A stretch of 64,000 nucleotides of DNA from the NCBI RefSeq assembly GCF_000829465.1, contig NZ_JXAL01000016.1:1-64000 (forward strand), given 5' to 3'. A program made the position numbers and the translations under genes. This document shows, one piece after another, positions 37,522-44,986 of the stretch; position 1 is the first letter of the stretch, and every line of letters starts with the position of its first letter. The DNA comes from Cohnella kolymensis (GTDB lineage: Bacteria; Bacillota; Bacilli; Paenibacillales; Paenibacillaceae). The notes under the pieces are model-generated. The model saw only the letters and a list, made by a program, of their open reading frames with translations, searched no databases and had not been told where the DNA came from.

Positions 37522-37878
37522 TTACAGCAAGCCCTCTTCTTCGTACCATTGCTCCAGCTGTGCTTGCAGTGCGCGAATTTCCGTAAGAAGCGAGATCAGC
37601 GGGTAGGAATTTTCACGAATGGCGGAGAATGATTGCTCAAGCTGATTAATATATTCAAGGCCGTTCGTCGGTGACCGGGTGTCATCGAGGAGCTCGACTG
37701 TGCGGCATTCTGCTACTGCTTTGGGAAGCTTAGGCACGTTGTCCGCAGTCAGCTTGGACAGTTCCTTGTGCAGTCTAAGATTAAGCGCGCTCAATTGATA
37801 CGCATGTGAAGCGGGCATTTGGACGAACTCCAGACGTCCATCGTCAGACTGCATGAGAATATAAGCCATTTCCGGCAT
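37522..37878 (-). CDS. Hypothetical protein, 118 residues
   Basis: Soluble, mostly helical protein starting MPEMAYILMQSDDGRLEFVQM, with possible coiled-coil stretches (LRLHKELSKL, LEYINQLEQSF, LLTEIRALQAQLEQWYEEE). I do not recognise the family. ATG 37878 has GAGGGGGG about 12 bases upstream; ATG 37899 would add MRGERRI and overlaps that site. Its position between cmpA and sprT suggests a conserved Paenibacillaceae gene of unknown role. Confidence 0.6.
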   Translation of the reverse strand: MPEMAYILMQSDDGRLEFVQMPASHAYQLSALNLRLHKELSKLTADNVPKLPKAVAECRTVELLDDTRSPTNGLEYINQLEQSFSAIRENSYPLISLLTEIRALQAQLEQWYEEEGLL

Positions 37879-37999
37879 AATGCGGCGTTCCCCCCTCATC
37901 CATTTCTACTTGACAGTGTAGCCCAACCCCAGTCTACAATTCAAGTAGGACCAAGCCGCGGACGGTCGTGAATCTCCGGATGAAAGGAAGGGGATCGTA

Positions 38000-38464
38000 G
38001 TGGACAATCAAGAACTTCAGCAGTGGGTGGAACAGGTCTCTGCCCGGGATTTCGGCAGGCCGTTCCTGCACCGGGCAACCTTCAACGGACGGCTCAGGAC
38101 AACCGGCGGACGTTATTTTACCAAAACCCATAATATCGAGATCAGCCCTCACCAGCTGGAAGTGCACGGCAAGGAAGAGACGGAAGCGATTATCAAGCAT
38201 GAGCTTTGCCATTATCATTTGCACTTGCAGGGGAAAGGATACCAGCATCGTGATCAGGACTTCAAGTCACTTCTTGTACAGGTAGGCGCGACGCGCCATT
38301 GCAGTCCGCTGCCCGGTGCCGCTCGCCGGTTGCCGGTGCGCTATTTGCTGGTATGTGACGCATGCGGCATGGAGTACCCGCGCAAACGCCGGGTTGATCC
38401 CCGCAAGTATGCTTGCGGCCGCTGCAGGGGACGTCTGAAGCTGTACCAAACTAAGCCGCAATGA
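38000..38464 (+). CDS. sprT: SprT-like zinc metallopeptidase-fold protein
   Basis: 154-residue SprT family protein (YdcK type). KHELCHYHLHLQG carries the HExxH-like zinc motif (here HELCH) followed by a third His in QHRDQDF. The C-terminus is a zinc ribbon with CDACGM and CGRCRG. Related eukaryotic Spartan proteins cut DNA-protein crosslinks; the bacterial function is not established. GTG 38000 follows AAGGAAGGGG. Gene order tex-cmpA-sprT then tRNA genes is also seen in Bacillus. Confidence 0.9.
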   Translation: MDNQELQQWVEQVSARDFGRPFLHRATFNGRLRTTGGRYFTKTHNIEISPHQLEVHGKEETEAIIKHELCHYHLHLQGKGYQHRDQDFKSLLVQVGATRHCSPLPGAARRLPVRYLLVCDACGMEYPRKRRVDPRKYACGRCRGRLKLYQTKPQ

Positions 38465-38545
38465 GGGTTATATGCATGTTATTTTACAATCATACCGGCA
38501 TCATCTGGAACATATTACCCTAAGCTAAAAACGGGCTTTCAAGGC

Positions 38546-38574
38546 TTGACTTCACTTTTGAATCATGTTAAATT
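38546..38574 (+). promoter_or_regulatory. Promoter of the tRNA-Asn/tRNA-Ser pair
   Basis: TTGACT at 38546-38551, 17-base spacer and TAAATT at 38569-38574 lie 23 bases before the tRNA-Asn gene. Confidence 0.55.
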
Positions 38575-38596
38575 TATTCTTGTCGCTTTTGAATAT

Positions 38597-38672
38597 TCCC
38601 TGATAGCTCAGTTGGTAGAGCACTCGACTGTTAATCGAGTTGTCACAGGTTCGAGTCCTGTTCGGGGAGCCA
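38597..38672 (+). tRNA. tRNA-Asn (anticodon GTT)
   Basis: A full cloverleaf can be drawn: acceptor TCCCTGA/TCGGGGA, D arm with AGCTCAGTTGGTAGAGC, anticodon loop CTGTTAA, T arm GGTTCGAGTCC, and an encoded CCA end. Only one base separates it from tRNA-Ser. Confidence 0.97.
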
Positions 38673-38673
38673 T

Positions 38674-38764
38674 GGAGAGATACCCAAGTGGCTATAAGGG
38701 GCTCCTCTGCTAAGGGAGTAGACGTGTCATGCGTGCGAGGGTTCGAATCCCTCTCTCTCCGCCA
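38674..38764 (+). tRNA. tRNA-Ser (anticodon GCT)
   Basis: Class II tRNA with a long variable arm, acceptor GGAGAGA/TCTCTCC, anticodon loop CTGCTAA, T loop GGTTCGAATCC and encoded CCA. GCT reads AGC and AGU serine codons. Confidence 0.97.
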
Positions 38765-38891
38765 CTCAACCAAAAACGACTATGGAAGGGCCTCATCGGC
38801 GTTTGCGCTGGTGGCTCTTTTTTCATGAAAAGGGCCAATACACCGATATTCAGTGCCTGATTTTACCTTAAATAATATTGCCGAATTATGC

Positions 38892-38920
38892 TTGCCTTCA
38901 GTCCGGTATTCAGATATAAT
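38892..38920 (+). promoter_or_regulatory. Promoter of tRNA-Glu and following tRNAs
   Basis: TTGCCT at 38892-38897, a 17-base spacer and a perfect TATAAT at 38915-38920, 56 bases before tRNA-Glu. Confidence 0.7.
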
Positions 38921-38975
38921 CAGTCTTGTCGTCTGAAACGGGTTATCGTTGAATTCCGGAATCGCAAGCCCGAAT

Positions 38976-39050
38976 GGCCCGTTGGTCAAGTGGTTAAGAC
39001 ACCTCCCTTTCACGGAGGTAACAGGGGTTCGAGTCCCCTACGGGTCACCA
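38976..39050 (+). tRNA. tRNA-Glu (anticodon TTC)
   Basis: Acceptor GGCCCGT/ACGGGTC (one wobble), anticodon loop CTTTCAC, T arm GGTTCGAGTCC and encoded CCA. Confidence 0.97.
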
Positions 39051-39055
39051 CTCGC

Positions 39056-39131
39056 GAGCCATTAGCTCAGTTGGTAGAGCACCTGACTTTTAATCAGGGT
39101 GTCGAAGGTTCGAGTCCTTCATGGCTCACCA
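39056..39131 (+). tRNA. tRNA-Lys (anticodon TTT)
   Basis: Acceptor GAGCCAT/ATGGCTC, anticodon loop CTTTTAA, T arm GGTTCGAGTCC, encoded CCA; 5 bases after tRNA-Glu. Confidence 0.97.
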
Positions 39132-39180
39132 GGTTTATTTGATCCGGAAGGCGTGAAACCTTCGGACGACATTCATATAT

Positions 39181-39266
39181 GCGGTCGTGGCGGAATGGCA
39201 GACGCACCAGCTTGAGGGGCTGGCGGGAGCAATCTCGTGGAGGTTCGAGTCCTCTCGACCGCACCA
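39181..39266 (+). tRNA. tRNA-Leu (anticodon GAG)
   Basis: Class II tRNA with long variable arm; acceptor GCGGTCG/CGACCGC, discriminator A and encoded CCA, anticodon loop TTGAGGG. It decodes CUC and CUU, and so is the tRNA predicted to bind the CUC specifiers of the two T-boxes upstream of leuA. Its 3' part is duplicated at 52155-52219. Confidence 0.97.
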
Positions 39267-39271
39267 TACTT
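39207..39271 (+). repeat. Left copy of 65-bp direct repeat (putative attachment site in tRNA-Leu)
   Basis: The last 60 bases of tRNA-Leu plus five flanking bases are repeated without mismatch at 52155-52219, 12,948 bases downstream. Duplication of a tRNA 3' end is the usual product of tyrosine-integrase insertion. Confidence 0.75.
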
Positions 39272-39283
39272 AACAAATGACGA

Positions 39284-39309
39284 AACCCTTGCGGAGCAAG
39301 GGTTTTTTG
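39284..39309 (+). terminator. Terminator of the tRNA cluster
   Basis: AACCCTTGC and GCAAGGGTT flank a short loop and are followed by TTTTT. The same 18-base core ACCCTTGCGGAGCAAGGG recurs at about 59718-59735. Confidence 0.8.
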
Positions 39310-39551
39310 AGTTTTTCTTTTATTGGCCGTAAATGTTTAAAAAAGGCTAGTGATGAAGAATGGGGACTTTTTGGGAAATCTATAATACCAGTGTATTTAT
39401 TCGTTAGTCGGGCACTTCAGCCTAATGCCAGGACTTTTGTAGGGCACTTTGAAGAGGTTAGAAAACAGAAATGAATTGATGATAATGAAAATAAAAAGCA
39501 TGACATTACTCGAGTTTGATCGATTAACTCAGCAAGGATCTTGGAAACTGC

Positions 39552-39585
39552 CGTGGAGGTTCGCGTCATTTCGACCGCACCATAC
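39552..39585 (+). repeat. Degenerate third copy of the tRNA-Leu 3' end
   Basis: CGTGGAGGTTCG (39552-39563) and TCGACCGCACCATAC (39571-39585) match the tRNA-Leu 3' end with only three substitutions between them. The rest of the interval 39267-39699 holds no convincing gene, so it looks like a scar of an earlier integration at the same tRNA. Confidence 0.65.
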
Positions 39586-39699
39586 ATACAAATTAAAGGG
39601 TTTTGCAACTCACGACTTAGTGGGCTCTTTTTGCTTAGTAAAAACCACTCTTTCGCGGTTTTGTTAGCCGTACAAGAGGTGGTTTTTCGCTATTGATTT

Positions 39700-40674
39700 T
39701 TAACTTTGTTTTAGAGGGTGCGGTCGGCGTAGAGGTACTGTACCATCAGCTTTATTCACAAGGTTTTTGCTGCTGGAGCGCATGATGGCAGTTCCACCAA
39801 ATATTAGTACAGCGCTTAGGAGGGTTGACGGAGAGGCAGCGGTTCCCAGCCAGACCCATTGCGCCGCAGCCGCAAAAATGGGCTGAGGGTATAAGGTCAA
39901 AGATGAAGCGATGCCGGCCGGCAGACGCTTGAGTCCATAGCCGTTAAGGACATAACCCAACAGACTGACAAGAAACACGATGAAAGCCAACTCGGCCCAA
40001 TCAATCGGTTGAAAATAAGACAGTGATAAAACGGCTGCTTGAATTCCTCCTACAAAAGGGGCAATCATCCATAAACCGATTGTCCCGACGACGGACGTAG
40101 CCATAAGTACATCCCGGAAAGGCAGGGTTTGGAATAACTTTCGAGATGACGCCGTATACACGGCAAATGCGGCGGAGCTAATAAGTCCATAAACAATTCC
40201 GCGGGTCGATGCGGCTTCACTCCATTGATCAATGATAAGAACGGCTGCCCCCAGCAATGAAACCAGCATACCGACCCAAGTTTTGCTCGGGATTCTTTCG
40301 TTAAAGCAGTACCTTTCTATAAGCGTGGCAAAAAAAGGTGATATACTGACCAGCATAAGAACGGTAACGGGTGTGAGCAACATCAGCGATTTGTAAAAGA
40401 AAACCGGAAACAGAATGGAAAAGCACAACCCTGAAATCACTATTTGTAAGAATATTGTTTTACTCCGCCTCAGGATGAAGCCAAGATTCGAATACCATGG
40501 CAGGAAAAACAGCGCGAACGCCGTAAATCTTAAAAGCGTCAATGGAAACGGTTCGATACGATCGCCGATAGATTTTCCAAAGACTCCGTGTAGTCCCCAA
40601 ATGGCGGAAACGAATAAAAGAGCGGCAAAAGCCAGTGAATTTTCGGATGTCCATTTGTTTGATTTTATATTCAT
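39700..40674 (-). CDS. EamA-family (DMT superfamily) transporter
   Basis: 324-residue membrane protein with ten hydrophobic segments in two EamA repeats (first: FVSAIWGLHGVFGKSIGDRI, RFTAFALFFLPW; second: YGLISSAAFAVYTASSRKL, GYVLNGYGLKRLPAGIASSLTLYPQPIFA). Such proteins usually export amino acids or metabolites. ATG 40674 follows GGAGGG; the upstream ATG is not needed. Divergent from a LysR regulator with a shared 150-base control region, a classical regulator/exporter pair. First gene inside the tRNA-Leu-flanked segment. Confidence 0.85.
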   Translation of the reverse strand: MNIKSNKWTSENSLAFAALLFVSAIWGLHGVFGKSIGDRIEPFPLTLLRFTAFALFFLPWYSNLGFILRRSKTIFLQIVISGLCFSILFPVFFYKSLMLLTPVTVLMLVSISPFFATLIERYCFNERIPSKTWVGMLVSLLGAAVLIIDQWSEAASTRGIVYGLISSAAFAVYTASSRKLFQTLPFRDVLMATSVVGTIGLWMIAPFVGGIQAAVLSLSYFQPIDWAELAFIVFLVSLLGYVLNGYGLKRLPAGIASSLTLYPQPIFAAAAQWVWLGTAASPSTLLSAVLIFGGTAIMRSSSKNLVNKADGTVPLRRPHPLKQS

Positions 40675-40732
40675 TGCCTTCCCTCCAAGCAGCAAACACA
40701 TTTACTCTCGCAAATTTAGCAATCTCTTGGAC

Positions 40733-40760
40733 TTAAGTTTAAGAAGCGTCTTATCATAAG
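40733..40760. promoter_or_regulatory. Candidate LysR operators between eamA-type gene and lysR
   Basis: Two short inverted repeats lie in the divergent control region: CTTAA-N2-TTAAG near 40733 and CTTAT-N1-ATAAG near 40750. They are plausible binding sites for the adjacent regulator but no consensus is known. Confidence 0.4.
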
Positions 40761-40826
40761 TAAAATGAATGTTTATAATGGGTATGTTGAATAAATTTAA
40801 TGTAATGAGTCGCTGGAGGTTTCTGT

Positions 40827-41705
40827 GTGACAATTGCAAAATTCGAAGTATTCAATACGGTCATTGAACTCGGGAGCCTCACAAAGGCAGCCGAGGCGCT
40901 TCATCTAACGCAATCGGGTGTCAGCCATGCGATTGCGAGTCTCGAAACGGAAATGGGATTTCCGCTACTGATACGAGGCCGTTCCGGAATCAGCCTCACC
41001 TGCGATGGGGAAAGGATTTTGAAATATATTCGGGATATTCTTCAGAAGAACGAACAGATCAAACAGGAAGCCGCTATCATTAAGGGTCTGGAAATCGGGA
41101 CGGTGCGCGTCGGCACGTTCCCGAGTGTATCCATCCAATGGCTTCCCGGTATATTGAAGGAGTTTCAGGCTCAGCATCCATCTATTGAAATAAGGCTCTT
41201 GGAAGGGAATTATGATGAGGTCGAACGGTGGATTTTGAACGGCGATGTCGATTTCGGCTTTATATCGTTACCAACTGCGGCCCCCTTCGAGACGATTCCG
41301 CTAAAGAAAGACAGGATGCTCTGCATCATGCCCCAGGGACATGCGCTGAGCGAAAAACAGACGATTCGTATCGAAGACATCTGTGAAGAATCGTTTATCA
41401 TGCCTAAGGACGGATGTGACAATGACGTTCGCAGAATGTTTAGAGAGGCTGGGGTAAAACCGAATATCCGGTTCGAAATGGCGCTTGACCAAGCCATCAT
41501 TGCCATGGTCGCAAACGGGCTCGGCGTCAGCATTCTACCAGAGATGATTTTAGCGGGTACGGCGAATCATGTTCATATGGCAAGCTTCGATCAGGACAGC
41601 TACCGTTCCTTGGCTCTGGCATCCGTATCTTTCAAACAGATGTCACCAGCCTCCAAACGGTTTATCGGATGTGTGAAGGCGTGGGTGGTAGACCTACTTC
41701 AATAA
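40827..41705 (+). CDS. LysR-family transcriptional regulator
   Basis: 292 residues: N-terminal HTH (FEVFNTVIELGSLTKAAEALHLTQSGVSHAIASLETEMGFPLL is the canonical LysR recognition region) and a C-terminal type II binding-protein-like effector domain. GTG start with GGAGG six bases upstream. Divergent from the EamA exporter, so it most likely activates that gene in response to the exported compound. The effector is unknown. Confidence 0.92.
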   Translation: MTIAKFEVFNTVIELGSLTKAAEALHLTQSGVSHAIASLETEMGFPLLIRGRSGISLTCDGERILKYIRDILQKNEQIKQEAAIIKGLEIGTVRVGTFPSVSIQWLPGILKEFQAQHPSIEIRLLEGNYDEVERWILNGDVDFGFISLPTAAPFETIPLKKDRMLCIMPQGHALSEKQTIRIEDICEESFIMPKDGCDNDVRRMFREAGVKPNIRFEMALDQAIIAMVANGLGVSILPEMILAGTANHVHMASFDQDSYRSLALASVSFKQMSPASKRFIGCVKAWVVDLLQ

Positions 41706-41732
41706 AAAAAGCTTTGCAAAAAAACAATATGA

Positions 41733-41748
41733 TTTGCAGAAATGCAAA
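41733..41748. promoter_or_regulatory. TTTGCA-N4-TGCAAA operator 1
   Basis: Perfect 6-bp inverted repeat with a 4-base spacer, 40 bases before the AAA+ regulator gene. An identical element stands before the livK operon (42783-42798), and a lone TTTGCA half site is at 41713-41718. This suggests autoregulation plus control of the neighbouring operon by the same protein. Confidence 0.65.
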
Positions 41749-41787
41749 GTTCGGATTTTTAATTAGATTAATGAAGGGGGGATTACG

Positions 41788-42765
41788 TTGTCAGCGCATC
41801 GGAACAGCGATTATTCAGAGTTTGAATTTACTAAAGCAAAAGCGGTCCAACTGCTTTATGAGCAAGTCGATCAAGTGGCCCAGTTTGATTCGAATGTGCT
41901 GGTTCTCGGGGAATCCGGAGTGGGAAAAGAAGTTGTTGTACAAAGGATTCATGAAAAGAGTCCGCGCCGGAACGGACCGTTTGTTAGGATCAACTGCGGG
42001 GCTATTCCTGAGAATTTGATGGAATCAGAAATGTTCGGATATGCGGAGGGAGTTTTTTCGGGAGTCAAACATCAGGGAAAACTCGGGCTCATTTCGTTGG
42101 CCAACCGCGGGACTCTTTTCTTGGATGAAATCGCTGAGTTGACGCTCCCGATCCAAGGCAAGCTGCTGCGCGTCATACAGGAAAGGCATTTTTATCCGAT
42201 TGACTCAGTGGAGGCGATTACAGTAGATATCCGGGTGATTACGGCCACCAGCCGGAATTTGCGCAGCCTGATTGAAAGCGGCAAATTTCGCGAAGAGTTG
42301 TATCACCGATTGAATGTAGTGCCCATTAAGGTACCGTCATTGCGGGAACGCAGAGAAGATATTCCCGGATTTATTGATTTTTTTGTTAATTATTTAAACA
42401 GGAAGTATTCGAAAAGAAAAATAATCAGCGCCAGTGTCGTAAACGTGCTTATGCAGTATCAATGGCCGGGAAATATTCGTGAATTGAAAAATTTGGTGGA
42501 GCGTCTCGTCGTGACAAGCAGAGAGAATCTTATCGATATCTATGATATTCCGCCGGAGATCTTGGACAGCATCGAAGAAAACCGGACCAAGCCGGAACAA
42601 GCGCAACGCAGTTTAAGGGAAATGCTGGAAGGATATGAGTACGATATTATCAAAGAGGCAGTCCGACGCCACAAGACACTTCTTAGCACCAGCACCGAAC
42701 TCGGAATCGATGTTTCTACCCTCTCAAGAAAATGTAAGAAGTACAATATTAAGCTGCAAGGTTGA
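41788..42765 (+). CDS. Sigma-54-interaction-type AAA+ transcriptional regulator without sensor domain
   Basis: 325 residues: AAA+ domain with Walker A GESGVGKE, Walker B LFLDEIAEL, RNLRSLIESGKFREELYHRLNVVPI, the WPGNIRELKN signature and a C-terminal Fis-type HTH (STSTELGIDVSTLSRKCKKY). There is no PAS, GAF or response-regulator domain; only about 20 residues precede the AAA+ core. The GAFTGA loop that contacts sigma-54 reads GVFSGV, and no TGGC-N8-TTGC promoter is seen nearby. It may act without sigma-54, as TyrR does. TTG start after AGGGGGG. It lies directly upstream of the nitrogen-compound operon and is its probable regulator. Confidence 0.85.
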   Translation: MSAHRNSDYSEFEFTKAKAVQLLYEQVDQVAQFDSNVLVLGESGVGKEVVVQRIHEKSPRRNGPFVRINCGAIPENLMESEMFGYAEGVFSGVKHQGKLGLISLANRGTLFLDEIAELTLPIQGKLLRVIQERHFYPIDSVEAITVDIRVITATSRNLRSLIESGKFREELYHRLNVVPIKVPSLRERREDIPGFIDFFVNYLNRKYSKRKIISASVVNVLMQYQWPGNIRELKNLVERLVVTSRENLIDIYDIPPEILDSIEENRTKPEQAQRSLREMLEGYEYDIIKEAVRRHKTLLSTSTELGIDVSTLSRKCKKYNIKLQG

Positions 42766-42782
42766 TTGCCAAGATTCGACGT

Positions 42783-42798
42783 TTTGCAAAAATGCAAA
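42783..42798. promoter_or_regulatory. TTTGCA-N4-TGCAAA operator 2
   Basis: Same dyad as at 41733, here 121 bases before the substrate-binding protein gene of the operon. The identity of both 6-bp arms and of the 4-base spacing supports a real protein-binding site. Confidence 0.65.
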
Positions 42799-42919
42799 GC
42801 GTCTTTATAGTGGAAAAATCGACTAGTTTACAACATGTTTTTATATATGTTAAAAAAGATTACATCTACTACTGAAAGCTGTGTAGGCGGTTGATCAAAA
42901 AGGGGAGGCAAGCAGCAGC

Positions 42920-44050
42920 ATGAAAAAAGGCTTAAAGCTATTGGCGGCGATTTCAGTTGCGGCATTTGCAATTACGGGATGCTCAGCAAACTCGGGCGGA
43001 GGCAGCTCCGACACATTGAAGATCGGGCTGGCGGCACCGCTTAGCGGAGCTTCCGCACAAGACGGCGAATCTATTAAAAAAGGTGTCGAACTTGCAATTA
43101 AATTAGCAAACGACGCCGGCGGAATCGACGGCAAGCAACTCTCTCTTACCGCATTAGACGACAAAGGCGATCCGAAAGAAGCTACCAACGTTGCGAACAA
43201 ATTGGCATCTGACAAGTCGGTGCTCGCAGTTGTAGGCCACTTCAACAGCAGCGCGACGTTGGCCGGCGCACCGGTTTATAACAGAAACAAAATTGTTGAA
43301 GTGTCTCCAGGTTCAAGTTCACCGAAAGTCACGGATGCCGGGGATTATACTTTCCGTGTCATCACGACTGATGCTTTCCAAGGCGAATTTGTCGCAAAAT
43401 GGACGAAAGAAGAAGGCCTTAATAAAGTTGCGATCCTCTACGAACAAACCGATTACGGTGTAGGACTTGCGGATGTTTACCAAAAGGCGGCTGAAGCAAA
43501 CGGAATTCAAATCGTTGCCTCCGAGGCGTATACCGCCGGTCAAACCAAGGACTTTGCTTCCGTATTAACCAAAATCAAAGAAAAGCAACCAAATGCTATT
43601 TTCATAGGCGGTCTGTACAATGAAGCTGCATTGATCGCGAAGCAAGCCAAACAGCAAGGCATACAGGTTCCTTTCCTTGGCGTGGATGCATTGTTCTCCG
43701 ATGCGCTGATCAAATTGGGCGGTGACGCGGTTGAAGGCTTCCTGATCCCGGGATTCTTTAATCCCAATAGCGATGCAGCAGAAACCAAGAAGTTTGTTGA
43801 CGCCTACAAGGCGGCTCACAATTCCGATCCAGGAACATACGCAGCTTACGCGTTTGATGCGACGAACATCATCATTGAAAGCATCAAGAAAAACGGTGCG
43901 GACCGTGAAAAAATTCAGCAGTACATGAGCAGTTTGAAAGGCTTTAAAGGCGCAACCGGCGTTAACGATTTCGATGAAAAAGGCGACGTACTGAAGAACC
44001 CTGAAAAATTAATCGTCAAAGACGGGAAGTTCCAGCCTTATAAAAAGTGA
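42920..44050 (+). CDS. Branched-chain-type ABC transporter substrate-binding lipoprotein (island)
   Basis: 376-residue type I binding lipoprotein: lipobox ITGCSA, then LKIGLAAPLSGASAQDGESIKKGVELAIKLAN, the ALDDKGDPKEATNVANKLASD segment, VGHFNSSATLAGAPVYNR and the GTYAAYAFDATNIIIESIK end region. The SGASAQDGESIKKG loop and the Ser/Thr in HFNSSAT usually hold the ligand alpha-amino and carboxyl groups, so the ligand is probably amino-acid-like or an amide. First gene of the operon that runs to 50803. AGGGGAGG precedes the ATG. Confidence 0.9.
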   Translation: MKKGLKLLAAISVAAFAITGCSANSGGGSSDTLKIGLAAPLSGASAQDGESIKKGVELAIKLANDAGGIDGKQLSLTALDDKGDPKEATNVANKLASDKSVLAVVGHFNSSATLAGAPVYNRNKIVEVSPGSSSPKVTDAGDYTFRVITTDAFQGEFVAKWTKEEGLNKVAILYEQTDYGVGLADVYQKAAEANGIQIVASEAYTAGQTKDFASVLTKIKEKQPNAIFIGGLYNEAALIAKQAKQQGIQVPFLGVDALFSDALIKLGGDAVEGFLIPGFFNPNSDAAETKKFVDAYKAAHNSDPGTYAAYAFDATNIIIESIKKNGADREKIQQYMSSLKGFKGATGVNDFDEKGDVLKNPEKLIVKDGKFQPYKK

Positions 44051-44056
44051 TTTTTT

Positions 44057-44085
44057 CGGGCAAGGGTTAACGACCTTTGCCCGAA
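44057..44085 (+). terminator. Hairpin between binding protein and permease genes
   Basis: CGGGCAAGGGT and ACCTTTGCCCG pair with one mismatch around TAACG. The weak T-tract suggests partial termination or mRNA stabilisation, so the binding protein would be made in excess. Confidence 0.6.
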
Positions 44086-44105
44086 ATTGTTGAAAGGAGA
44101 CATCT

Positions 44106-44978
44106 ATGTTCTCGCAGCAAATTGTGAACGGTTTAACGATCGGGATGATCTACGCGCTTATTGCTATCGGGTATACAATGGTTTACGGAATTTTAAAAAT
44201 CGTAAACTTCGCTCACGGAGATATATTCATGATGGGCAGCTTCTTCGGCTTAATCCTGATCAGGAATGCAGGCCTTCCGTTCGTGGCGGCTTTTGCTGCT
44301 GCGGCTGTTTTAACGGCCCTACTGGGGATCATTGTGGAACGTTTTGCTTATCGGAGGCTTCGATTTGCGGATCGGATCGTCCCCCTCATCAGCGCGATGG
44401 GAGTGTCGATCTTCTTGGCCAACTTGGCCCAGAAACTGTGGGGTTCTGAGGTACATACTTTTCCTCAGGTTATTCAAATCAAAACTTATTCGATTGGAAG
44501 CGTGACGTTTTCAACCATTCAAATCCTTATCGTTACATTGTCGATCATCGCCATGATAGCTTTGCATTTGTTTGTTCATAAAACAAAAATCGGCACAGCC
44601 ATGCGCGCCACTTCGATCAGCATCACGAATGCCTCATTAATGGGCATCAACACGAATTTCATTATTATGCTTACCTTCGCGATCGGTTCGGCATTAGCGG
44701 CAGCGGCAGGTATTTTAGTAGGAATTTACTACGATGCCGTTTATCCGACGATGGGTTATACAGCAGGCCTCAAAGCGTTTACTGCGGCCGTACTGGGCGG
44801 CATCGGAAGCATTCCGGGTGCGATGGTGGGCGGACTTTTGCTGGGTGTTACCGAGAATTTGGGCAGCGCTTATATCGCTTCCAAATTCCAGGATATCATT
44901 GCATTTGCTATTTTGATCTTGGTTTTAATAGTGAGACCTACGGGTATTCTTGGCAAAAAAGAAATCAAAAAAGTGTAG
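44106..44978 (+). CDS. Branched-chain-type ABC permease LivH (island)
   Basis: 290-residue permease with the LivH signatures NGLTIGMIYALIAIGYTMVYGILKIVNFAHG and GGIGSIPGAMVGGLLLG and the ATSISITNASLMGINTNF coupling loop. ATG after GAAAGGAG. It forms the channel with the next gene, LivM, whose start is 8 bases downstream. It is a paralogue and not a copy of the set at 19983-20852. Confidence 0.92.
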   Translation: MFSQQIVNGLTIGMIYALIAIGYTMVYGILKIVNFAHGDIFMMGSFFGLILIRNAGLPFVAAFAAAAVLTALLGIIVERFAYRRLRFADRIVPLISAMGVSIFLANLAQKLWGSEVHTFPQVIQIKTYSIGSVTFSTIQILIVTLSIIAMIALHLFVHKTKIGTAMRATSISITNASLMGINTNFIIMLTFAIGSALAAAAGILVGIYYDAVYPTMGYTAGLKAFTAAVLGGIGSIPGAMVGGLLLGVTENLGSAYIASKFQDIIAFAILILVLIVRPTGILGKKEIKKV

Positions 44979-44986
44979 GTGGAACC

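Noticed and set aside
39277-39699. Short ORFs in the interval after tRNA-Leu
   Set aside because: They lack ribosome sites and recognisable motifs, run through a terminator and a tRNA remnant, and look like chance frames.
42799-42919. Sigma-54 promoter for the livK operon
   Set aside because: No TGGC followed at the right distance by TTGC/GC is visible upstream of livK, in agreement with the altered GAFTGA loop of the neighbouring regulator.
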